Shown in pieces: positions 13,704-20,548 of a DNA stretch of 26,966 nt. The notes below the pieces were generated by a model, which saw nothing but the letters and a program-made list of their open reading frames with translations, did not search any database and was not told the origin of the DNA. The position numbers and the translations under genes were made by a program. How positions within the stretch are numbered: position 1 is the first letter of the stretch; the number at the start of each line of letters is the position of its first letter. Location of the stretch: contig CAAFXL010000230.1 in NCBI GenBank assembly GCA_900767005.1, forward strand, positions 1 to 26,966, given 5' to 3'. This DNA is from an uncultured Ruminobacter sp. (GTDB taxonomy: Bacteria; Pseudomonadota; Gammaproteobacteria; Enterobacterales; Succinivibrionaceae).

Positions 13704-15791
13704 ATGAATTTTAAAGATCTTCTAGAGCGACTAAAAAGTCTACCAGTAAAGAGTGTTGGTACTCCTTTACTAGTTCTAATTTGTTTAGGTATGGTTATTT
13801 TACCGATGCCTTCATTTTTGCTCGATATTTTATTTACCTTTAATATCGCTCTATCGATGATCGTGCTTTTTGTAACCGTATACGCCAAAAGACCAATGGA
13901 CTTTGCGTCTTTTCCATCAGTTCTATTAGTTGCTACCTTACTTAGACTTGCTCTAAACGTTGCTTCAACTCGTGTTATTTTAATTAATGGGCACGCAGGT
14001 GGATCAAGTGCAGGACATGTGATTGAATCATTTAGTAACGTGGTAATGGGCGGTAATTTCGTAGTAGGTTTAATTGTTTTTACCATTCTTGTTATTATAA
14101 ATTTCGTGGTAGTAACTAAGGGTGCTGGTCGTATTTCAGAAGTAAGTGCTCGTTTTACTCTTGATGCTATGCCTGGTAAACAAATGTCAATTGATGCTGA
14201 CTTAAACGCAGGATTAATTACCCAAGAACAAGCAAAAATTAGACGAGCAGAAGTAACCCAAGAAGCAGACTTTTATGGTTCAATGGATGGTGCTAGTAAG
14301 TTCGTAAAGGGTGATGCTATAGCAGGTATCCTAATCCTATTTATTAATGTCGCAGGCGGCATGATTGTTGGTATGGCCCAACATGATTTAGCTTTTGGGG
14401 TGGCTACTGATATTTATACCAAGCTTACTGTGGGCGATGGTCTAGTTGCTCAAATTCCATCATTATTACTATCAGTTGCAACCGCTATTATTGTTACTAG
14501 ACAAAATGCTGAACAAGATATGGGAAAGGTGGTACTTTCTCAGATTTTTAAAGATCCTCGTTCTTTAATTGTTGCAGCTAGTATCTTAGCAATTATTGGT
14601 ATTACTCCAGGTATGCCTCACTTAGCGTTTTTATTATTAGCTTCAGCTTGTGGGGGACTTGCTTGGTGGATGAATAAGCGTGCTAAAGCAGCACCAGAGG
14701 AAAAAACTTCAGTTGAAGGTGAGATGCAACCAGCTCCTTCACCTGAGAAGAAAGAATTATCTTGGGATGATGTTTCACCAGTTGATGTAATTGGGCTTGA
14801 AGTAGGTTACAGATTAATTCCTATGGTTGATAAAAATCAAAATGGTGAATTAATTGGAAGAGTAAAGGGTGTTCGTAAGAAACTATCTCAAGAACTTGGT
14901 TTCTTAGTTCCCCAAGTTCATATTAGAGATAACTTAGATTTATCACCAAATGGTTATCGTATAACCTTAATGGGGGTAAGTTTTGGGGAATCTGAAGTTT
15001 TTCCTGATAAAGAATTAGCAATAAATCCAGGTCAAGTATTTGGTGATCTAAAGGGAAGTCATACTAAAGATCCAGCCTTTGGCTTAGATGCTATATGGAT
15101 TATGAAGGAAGATAATGAACAAGCATTAGGTTATGGTTATACAGTTGTTGATTCTGCAACAGTTATAGCAACTCATTTAAGTCAAATCTTATCGCAAAAT
15201 GCTCCATCGCTACTTGGCCAAGAAGAGGTGCAAAATATGCTTGATAAGATTGCTCAAACTCAGCCAAAGCTTGTTGAAAACTTAGTACCAGGAGTTATGA
15301 ACTTAGGTGGAATCTGTAAGGTTTTACAAAATCTACTTTATGATGGCGTACCAGTAAGAGATATTAGAACTATTTTACAAACTTTAACTGAGTATGCTCC
15401 TAAGAGCCAAGACCCTGAAGTTTTAACGGCTGCTTGTCGAATTGGCTTAAGAAGATTAATTATTCAAGATATCGTAGGTGGTTCAAATGTAATTCCTGTA
15501 ATTACACTATCACGAGATCTTGAAACTATTTTACATAAATCTCTTCAATCTGGTGGAGCAGATGGAGCGGGGATTGAACCAGGACTTGCAGAGAGAATGC
15601 AAAAGTCTTTGGCTGAAATTACTAATAAACTTGAGCTTGAAGGACAACCTGCAATATTATTAACTTCAGGTTTATTACGTAATACCTTAGCTCGATTTGT
15701 AAAAAATTCAATACCGGGACTTAGGGTATTGTCATATCAGGAAATTCCTGATGATAAACAGATTAAAATTGTAAGTGCTGTCGGTCAGTAG
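13704..15791 (+). CDS. flhA: Flagellar export gate protein FlhA
   Basis: The largest membrane protein of the flagellar type III export gate; it forms a nonameric ring that receives substrate-chaperone complexes and couples proton flow to export. From the ATG at 13704 it has 695 residues (E. coli 692). The N-terminal half has about eight membrane segments, beginning PLLVLICLGMVILP. The FHIPEP-family signature GRISEVSARFTLDAMPGKQMSID lies at 142-164. The soluble C-terminal domain (from about 350) follows a linker rich in E, P and K. The ATG is preferred because the protein then starts MNFKDLLERL with a length matching the family; a TTG at 13665 would add 13 residues. Neither choice has a convincing ribosome site. 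flhF starts 9 bp after the stop codon, as in polar flagellates. Confidence 0.95.
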   Translation: MNFKDLLERLKSLPVKSVGTPLLVLICLGMVILPMPSFLLDILFTFNIALSMIVLFVTVYAKRPMDFASFPSVLLVATLLRLALNVASTRVILINGHAGGSSAGHVIESFSNVVMGGNFVVGLIVFTILVIINFVVVTKGAGRISEVSARFTLDAMPGKQMSIDADLNAGLITQEQAKIRRAEVTQEADFYGSMDGASKFVKGDAIAGILILFINVAGGMIVGMAQHDLAFGVATDIYTKLTVGDGLVAQIPSLLLSVATAIIVTRQNAEQDMGKVVLSQIFKDPRSLIVAASILAIIGITPGMPHLAFLLLASACGGLAWWMNKRAKAAPEEKTSVEGEMQPAPSPEKKELSWDDVSPVDVIGLEVGYRLIPMVDKNQNGELIGRVKGVRKKLSQELGFLVPQVHIRDNLDLSPNGYRITLMGVSFGESEVFPDKELAINPGQVFGDLKGSHTKDPAFGLDAIWIMKEDNEQALGYGYTVVDSATVIATHLSQILSQNAPSLLGQEEVQNMLDKIAQTQPKLVENLVPGVMNLGGICKVLQNLLYDGVPVRDIRTILQTLTEYAPKSQDPEVLTAACRIGLRRLIIQDIVGGSNVIPVITLSRDLETILHKSLQSGGADGAGIEPGLAERMQKSLAEITNKLELEGQPAILLTSGLLRNTLARFVKNSIPGLRVLSYQEIPDDKQIKIVSAVGQ

Positions 15792-15800
15792 GTGGTGTAG

Positions 15801-17192
15801 ATGAATTTAAAAAGATTTTTTGCAAAGGATATGAGAACAGCACTAGCCGAAATTAAGGAAGAGCTAGGTCCTGATGCAATCATCATGTCTAGTAAGAAAG
15901 TTTCAGGCGGAATTGAGATTGTGGCTGCTCTCGATGCTAAAGGCAATGGTAGTCAAAATTCTGACGATGAAAATATTAATGCTGATATTTCTGTCAAAAA
16001 TATGTCAAGCAAGAGTCAAAAAGAAAATCAAGGTGACAAAAATATGACGAAAGAAAGTAAACAAGAGAAATTTGCGGATTCTTTGGCAGCTTTGCTTGCT
16101 CGTCAGCAAAAGACTAGTCTAAATGAAAGTAAGCCTCAAGATTTTATGCCTAAGAAAATTGGTGAAAAACAAGATTTTATGAAACCTTCTCGCATGAGCC
16201 CAAAACCAAAAGTTGAACCTGTGGTCGAAAGTATTTCAAAAGAAGCTTTTAATGATTTATCAAAAGAAGTTGAAGCGATTAGAAAACTTCTTCAATATCA
16301 ATTATCAGGGCTTATGAATGATGAAAGAAGCCGTGATGAACCAATAAGAGCTATGATCATTAAATTATTAACCTCAAAAGGTTTTGATGAAGATCTAGCA
16401 GTAAATTTAGTTTCTAAAATTAATGATGATGTGTCATTTAATGTAGCTTGGAAGGAAATGGCACGAATTTTGGAGAACAATTTAAATATAGGTAAGGATT
16501 CTATCTTAACTGAAGGTGGTGCTTATGCGTTGATTGGACCTACTGGCGTGGGTAAAACTACCACTCTTGCAAAGCTTGCTGCAAGATTTGCATTAAAGTA
16601 TGGTTCAGAGCATGTTGCATTAATTAGTACTGATCATTATCGAATTGGCGCTTCAGAACAATTACAAACCTATGGTCGTATTATGGGGTGCGTAGTAAAG
16701 GTAATTGATGATATTACTGAGCTTAATGATGTACTTTATCAGTTAAGAAATAAGAGTTTAGTTTTAATTGATACCGCAGGTTTTGGGCAAAGGGATAAAA
16801 GACTTGAAGACGAGCTTTTAGAACTTGAAAGAAACTCAAAAGTTCAATTAGGTCATTTCTTAGTATTACCGGGAACCGTACAGCGTGCGGTTTTAGAAGA
16901 TGCTTATGAAAGATTTAATAAGATTGGCATTGATGGATTAATTTTAACTAAACTTGATGAAAGCGTAAATTTAGTTGAAGCCTTAAGTTTATGTATAAAA
17001 TTTGGATTACCTTTAAGTTATGTTACTACTGGTCAAAGAGTTCCAGAGGATATTGATGTAGTAACAGCTCAAGGTTTTATCGATATGGTTTTATCACAGG
17101 TTTCAGATGCAGATAGTAGTCCTTATCAAAGAGGATCATTAAGTAATGATGGTGCTCCGATGAAAAATTGGGCACGAGATTTAGAAGATTAA
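15801..17192 (+). CDS. flhF: Flagellar placement GTPase FlhF
   Basis: An SRP-family GTPase that sets the polar site of flagellar assembly in Vibrio and Pseudomonas. It has 463 residues: an N-terminal B domain (1-45, MNLKRFFAKDMRTALAEIKE and GPDAIIMSSKKV), a polar, probably disordered linker (about 48-150) rich in K, S, Q and N, a helical N domain (150-235) and the NG GTPase domain with the P-loop GPTGVGKTT (246-254), TDHYRIGASEQLQTYG, LIDTAGFGQRD and specificity motif TKLDE (383-387). All G motifs are intact. It lies between flhA and flhG in the canonical order; AGGTGG at 15789-15794 serves as the ribosome site. Its presence implies polar rather than peritrichous flagella, since E. coli lacks it. 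Confidence 0.95.
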   Translation: MNLKRFFAKDMRTALAEIKEELGPDAIIMSSKKVSGGIEIVAALDAKGNGSQNSDDENINADISVKNMSSKSQKENQGDKNMTKESKQEKFADSLAALLARQQKTSLNESKPQDFMPKKIGEKQDFMKPSRMSPKPKVEPVVESISKEAFNDLSKEVEAIRKLLQYQLSGLMNDERSRDEPIRAMIIKLLTSKGFDEDLAVNLVSKINDDVSFNVAWKEMARILENNLNIGKDSILTEGGAYALIGPTGVGKTTTLAKLAARFALKYGSEHVALISTDHYRIGASEQLQTYGRIMGCVVKVIDDITELNDVLYQLRNKSLVLIDTAGFGQRDKRLEDELLELERNSKVQLGHFLVLPGTVQRAVLEDAYERFNKIGIDGLILTKLDESVNLVEALSLCIKFGLPLSYVTTGQRVPEDIDVVTAQGFIDMVLSQVSDADSSPYQRGSLSNDGAPMKNWARDLED

Positions 17193-17205
17193 TTAGGAGA
17201 TTTGT

Positions 17206-18084
17206 ATGGATCAGGCACAAGGTTTACGTACCCGTTTAAAAAATAATGCCATCAAAGTTATTGCAGTAACTGGTGGTAAGGGTGGCGTCGGAAAATCTAA
17301 CGTCTCCTTAAATTTAGCAGTTTCACTTTGTCAGCAAGGTAAAAGAGTGCTTCTTCTTGATGCGGACTTAGGGCTTGCTAATATCGATGTTATGTTAGGC
17401 TTAAGAGTTACTAAAAATTTATCTCATGTGCTTTCTGGAGAATGCACTTTAGATGAAGTTATGGTTGAAGGACCACATGGTTTAAAGGTGGTTCCAGCAA
17501 CTAGTGGTACTCAATCAATGGTTGAGTTAACTCAAGCACAGCACGCTGGCTTAATTCGAGCTTTTAGTGAATTAAAAACCCCAATTGATGTATTGATTGT
17601 CGATACCGCAGCTGGTATTTCTGATATGGTGCTTGCTTTTGCTCGAGCTTCTCAAGATGTCCTAGTGGTAGTTTGTGACGAACCTACCAGTGTAACTGAC
17701 GCTTATGCCCTCATGAAAATCTTAAATTATGATTATGGTGTGTATAAGTTCAAAATTATTGCAAATATGGTGACCTCTTTAAAACAAGGACAAGAATTAT
17801 TTGCTAAACTAACCAAAGTTACAGATAGATTCTTAGATGCTCAATTAGAATTGGTTTCTTGCGTACCTTTTGATAACAATATTCGTTTATCAGTTCGCAA
17901 GCGTCAGGTGATTGTTGATGCATTCCCAAGAAGTCCAGCAGCTCTTGCTTTTAAAGCTTTAGCTTTAAGAGTTAATACTTGGCCGATCCCACATCGCCCA
18001 GAAGGACATTTAGAGTTCTTTATTGAGAACTTAGTAAAGAGATCTGTCGAAACACCTGATGATTTAGAAAAACAGTCGGCTTAA
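17206..18084 (+). CDS. flhG: Flagellar number ATPase FlhG (FleN)
   Basis: A MinD/ParA-like ATPase that limits flagellar number and stimulates the FlhF GTPase. It has 292 residues. The N-terminal DQAQGLR (residues 2-8) fits the DQAxxLR activator helix known to bind FlhF. The deviant Walker A KGGVGKSN is at 25-32, followed by LLLDADLGLANIDVMLG (A' motif) and VDTAAGISD (Walker B). The conserved second-lysine pattern supports an ATP-dependent dimer. It begins 13 bp after flhF behind TAGGAG. The motif DQAxxLR and the position between flhF and fliA separate it from MinD, which is otherwise very similar. In Pseudomonas and Vibrio, FlhG also restrains the master regulator FlrA/FleQ; no such regulator is present in this window. 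Confidence 0.95.
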   Translation: MDQAQGLRTRLKNNAIKVIAVTGGKGGVGKSNVSLNLAVSLCQQGKRVLLLDADLGLANIDVMLGLRVTKNLSHVLSGECTLDEVMVEGPHGLKVVPATSGTQSMVELTQAQHAGLIRAFSELKTPIDVLIVDTAAGISDMVLAFARASQDVLVVVCDEPTSVTDAYALMKILNYDYGVYKFKIIANMVTSLKQGQELFAKLTKVTDRFLDAQLELVSCVPFDNNIRLSVRKRQVIVDAFPRSPAALAFKALALRVNTWPIPHRPEGHLEFFIENLVKRSVETPDDLEKQSA

Positions 18085-18091
18085 GAGGTAT

Positions 18092-18823
18092 ATGTTGAAT
18101 CGAGCAAGTGCTTATTTAAAGCAAAAGGATCCTCGTGAAGAGGTTATCCTCAAATATGCTCCGCTAGTAAAAAAGATAGCTTTGCATTTAAAGGCAAGGC
18201 TTCCTGCGTCTGTTCAATTAGATGACCTTATTCAAGTTGGCATGATTGGCTTAATGGAAGCTACCCAAAATTATCTCGGTCAGCAAGGTGCAACCTTTGA
18301 GACATATGCAAGTATTCGTATTAAAGGTTCAATGCTTGATGAAATTAGACAAAATGATTGGGCTCCAAGATCTGTTCATAAAAACTCTCGTTCAATTAGT
18401 GAAGCGGTAAGTAAGCTTTCTCATGAGCTTGGGAGACAGCCTTATGAAACTGAAATTGCTCAATATATGAAAATCTCCCTTGAAGACTATCGTCAAATGC
18501 TCTTAGATAGTAGTTCAAGCCAAATTGTCGCTATTGAAGATTTAGGGGTAACTGATGATGTAATAACCTCATCAGGCGATCAAGCAGATTATAAGTCGCC
18601 CTTAGTAAAATTTACTAAAGATGAGTTTGCTCATCATTTAGTTGAAGCTATGAAGCAATTACCTGAAAAAGATGCCTTAATTTTATCACTTTACTATGAT
18701 GAAGAGATGAATTTAAAGGAAATTGGGGCAGTACTAAATGTTTCAGAATCAAGAAGTAGTCAATTACTTTCTCAAGCAATTGCTCGCTTAAGAGCTATTC
18801 TTTCTGATTGGCTCCAAAATTAA
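18092..18823 (+). CDS. fliA: Flagellar sigma factor, sigma-28
   Basis: The RNA polymerase sigma factor for late flagellar, motor and chemotaxis genes. It has 243 residues (E. coli FliA 239). Region 2 includes DDLIQVGMIGLMEA (44-57) and FETYASIRIKGSMLDEIR (69-86), with NDWAPRSV at the start of region 3. Region 4 (about 183-236) has LPEKDALILSLYYDEEMNLKEIGAVL and ESRSSQLLSQAIARLR, close to the E. coli helix-turn-helix. It follows flhG by 7 bp with AGAGG at 18084-18088 overlapping the flhG stop, as part of the flhA-flhF-flhG-fliA unit. The sigma-28 promoter at 653-679 is a likely target. No flgM (anti-sigma) gene is in the window, and no clear terminator follows; a 541-bp non-coding stretch comes next. 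Confidence 0.95.
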   Translation: MLNRASAYLKQKDPREEVILKYAPLVKKIALHLKARLPASVQLDDLIQVGMIGLMEATQNYLGQQGATFETYASIRIKGSMLDEIRQNDWAPRSVHKNSRSISEAVSKLSHELGRQPYETEIAQYMKISLEDYRQMLLDSSSSQIVAIEDLGVTDDVITSSGDQADYKSPLVKFTKDEFAHHLVEAMKQLPEKDALILSLYYDEEMNLKEIGAVLNVSESRSSQLLSQAIARLRAILSDWLQN

Positions 18824-19184
18824 GAGTAGTGTCTTTTACTTAACTTAAATCTAAATCTTATTTTGTAGTTTTATTAGTTTTTATTTCTTGTTTTTCCTTG
18901 TTCATTTTTTGAACTTTATTTTTAATATTTTCTCTTTTGATTTTCTAAAATTTGAAATTAATTTTTAAAAACTAAGGTTAAACAAAAACTTACCTAAGTA
19001 AAGGTTTTCTTAAAAATTTAAATCATAAAATTAATTAAAATAGTTTTTGAAAAATCGTTTTTGTTACAAAAAAGTTTGATCAAATTAGGGTTTTTAACAA
19101 AAAAAATGCGTGCAATATTCACAATCAATTATTAAATTCTTTACAAATTCATTGAACTTTCTAAAAATATACGCTAATGATAAA
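18824..19184. other. AT-rich intergenic region between fliA and cheY, left part
   Basis: About 360 bp with no open frame supported by a ribosome site and no clear fliA terminator. It contains the 10-bp palindrome TTTGATCAAA (19075-19084). A weak sigma-70-like -35 (TTGAAC, 19152-19157) with a poor -10 (TAATGA, 19175-19180) lies just before the structured stretch that precedes cheY. I found no sigma-28 or sigma-54 consensus here. Confidence 0.5.
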
Positions 19185-19229
19185 TTTGCTTATTAGTCTT
19201 AGGATTTTTTATCTTCTTTAATAAGCAAA
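19185..19229 (+). repeat. cheY leader dyad 1
   Basis: TTTGCTTATTA (19185-19195) and TAATAAGCAAA (19219-19229) are perfect 11-bp inverted repeats around a 23-base loop. It directly abuts the next dyad. No T run follows, so it is not a standard terminator. Confidence 0.7.
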
Positions 19230-19279
19230 CAAATAACAATTTTGGTTAAAGGAGAACCATTAGCTTTATTTGTTATTTG
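19230..19279 (+). repeat. cheY leader dyad 2 with SD-like loop
   Basis: CAAATAACAA (19230-19239) and TTGTTATTTG (19270-19279) pair over 10 bp. Nested inside, TGGTT (19243-19247) and AACCA (19255-19259) pair over 5 bp and display AAAGGAG (19248-19254), a Shine-Dalgarno-like sequence, as the apical loop. No ATG, GTG or TTG lies at a suitable distance after it. Confidence 0.65.
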
Positions 19280-19285
19280 ATTATA

Positions 19286-19299
19286 AAAATACGTATTTT
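19286..19299. promoter_or_regulatory. 14-bp perfect palindrome upstream of cheY
   Basis: AAAATACGTATTTT reads the same on both strands. It lies between two hairpins and 66 bp before the cheY start codon. A gapless palindrome suits a dimeric DNA-binding protein better than an RNA stem, but no family can be named from the site alone. Confidence 0.4.
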
Positions 19300-19301
19300 A
19301 A

Positions 19302-19334
19302 TGACTTAAATTATTATGGATAATAAATAAGTCA
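19302..19334 (+). repeat. cheY leader dyad 3
   Basis: TGACTTA (19302-19308) and TAAGTCA (19328-19334) form an outer stem, and TTATTA (19311-19316) and TAATAA (19321-19326) an inner stem, closed by the tetraloop TGGA. It ends 18 bp before the cheY ribosome site. Confidence 0.6.
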
Positions 19335-19364
19335 CATAGAGGTAAACAAGCTGGAGGCTTAGTT

Positions 19365-19748
19365 TTGGATACTAATATTAAAATTTTAATCGTTGATGAT
19401 TTCTCAACAATGCGTCGTATTATAAAGAATCTATTAAGAGATTTAGGATTTAATAATACTCAAGAAGCCGATGATGGTAATACTGCTTTACCAATGCTTA
19501 AGAGTGGTGATTTTCAGTTTGTAATTACCGACTGGAATATGCCTGGTATGCAAGGAATTGATTTATTAAAAGCTATTAGAGCTGATGAAAAGTTAAAGAG
19601 TCTTCCTGTTTTACTAGTAACTGCTGAAGCAAAGAGAGAGCAGATTATCGAAGCTGCTCAAGCTGGTGTAAATGGTTATATTGTTAAACCTTTCACTGCT
19701 GCAACTTTAAAAGAAAAATTAGATAAGATTTTTGAACGAATTGGTTAG
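19365..19748 (+). CDS. cheY: Chemotaxis response regulator CheY
   Basis: A single-domain receiver that, when phosphorylated by CheA, binds the flagellar switch and changes rotation. It has 127 residues and is near-identical in pattern to E. coli CheY: LIVDDFSTMRRI (Asp11, Asp12), phosphoacceptor Asp56 in ITDWNMPGM, Thr86 in LLVTAEAK, AAQAGVNGYIVKPFTAATL with Lys108. The start is TTG at 19365, preceded by GGAGG at 19353-19357 with 7-base spacing; no ATG is available in the matching N-terminal region, so the non-ATG start is well supported. It heads a cheY-cheZ-cheA operon after a long non-coding region rich in dyads. The rare start codon may limit CheY output. Confidence 0.96.
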   Translation: MDTNIKILIVDDFSTMRRIIKNLLRDLGFNNTQEADDGNTALPMLKSGDFQFVITDWNMPGMQGIDLLKAIRADEKLKSLPVLLVTAEAKREQIIEAAQAGVNGYIVKPFTAATLKEKLDKIFERIG

Positions 19749-19771
19749 AAGTAAATAAAGGGAATTTTTTA

Positions 19772-20530
19772 GTGGATAATATGGTAGAAGATAAACTTCC
19801 CCTAATGTCTATAGAAGAGGCACGTCGTCTTCTAGAATACTTAGAGGATGGTTATGTTGAAGAGGCTAACCAACTAATAATTCAAGCTGCTAATAAAGCT
19901 GGTAACGAATTATTCTCAGAACTTGGTAAGATGACAAGAAATCTTCATGACGAGATTGCTAATTTTGAGGTTGACCCAAGATTAGATGAAATTGCTAAGA
20001 GTGAGATTCCTGATGCAACAGAACGTCTTCGTTATATTATAACTATGACTGATAAGGCGGCTAATCGCACTATGGATGCAGTAGATAATTGTATGCCATT
20101 AGCTCATGCTCTAGAAAATGCAATTGCTGAGATTGAGCCTACATGGAATAAATTAATGCACCATAGATCAGAAATCGATAAACAGCACTTTATTGAGCTT
20201 TGCCATCGTATTGATAGTTTATTGATGAAGTCAAAGGATGATTCTCAAGTCTTATGTTCTCAACTTACTGAGATTTTAATGGCTCAAGACTTCCAAGATT
20301 TGACTGGTCAAATGATTAATCGTGTAATTAAGCTTGTTAGTGAAGTTGAAACTCATTTACTTGAATTATTAAAACAGTTTAATACTAAGTTAGGTGCTAA
20401 ACTTGACATTCCTGAAGAGAAGGGAAGAAATATCGAAGTTGAAGGTCCAATCATTAACAAAGAAGAGCGACAAGATGTGGCTCAATCTCAAGATGATGTT
20501 GATGATCTTTTAGCAAGTTTAGGATTTTAA
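19772..20530 (+). CDS. cheZ: CheY-P phosphatase CheZ
   Basis: It accelerates dephosphorylation of CheY-P. It has 252 residues, longer than the 214 of E. coli. A long helical region (about 80-205) carries the catalytic block AQDFQDLTGQ (171-180), whose Asp176 and Gln180 correspond to E. coli D143 and Q147. The C-terminal helix DDVDDLLASLGF (241-252) is the CheY-binding tail. The GTG at 19772 is preferred because AAGGGA (19758-19763) lies 8 bases upstream; the ATG three codons later would be too far. It lies 23 bp after cheY and 18 bp before cheA. A similar helix sequence recurs in the CheA linker of this window. Confidence 0.95.
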   Translation: MDNMVEDKLPLMSIEEARRLLEYLEDGYVEEANQLIIQAANKAGNELFSELGKMTRNLHDEIANFEVDPRLDEIAKSEIPDATERLRYIITMTDKAANRTMDAVDNCMPLAHALENAIAEIEPTWNKLMHHRSEIDKQHFIELCHRIDSLLMKSKDDSQVLCSQLTEILMAQDFQDLTGQMINRVIKLVSEVETHLLELLKQFNTKLGAKLDIPEEKGRNIEVEGPIINKEERQDVAQSQDDVDDLLASLGF

Positions 20531-20548
20531 TAGAAAAAAGGATTAGTT

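Noticed and set aside
13691..14086. Open frame of 131 codons on the minus strand inside flhA
   Set aside because: It is antisense to the conserved membrane region of FlhA, resembles no family I know and has no upstream signals.
19248..19318. Small leader peptide after AAAGGAG in the cheY leader
   Set aside because: The only in-range codon is ATT; no ATG, GTG or TTG lies at ribosome-site distance, so I do not call a gene.
18824..19364. tRNA, rRNA or sigma-54 promoter in the long gap before cheY
   Set aside because: No cloverleaf, no rRNA-like sequence and no GG-N10-GC sigma-54 element with the proper context were found by eye.
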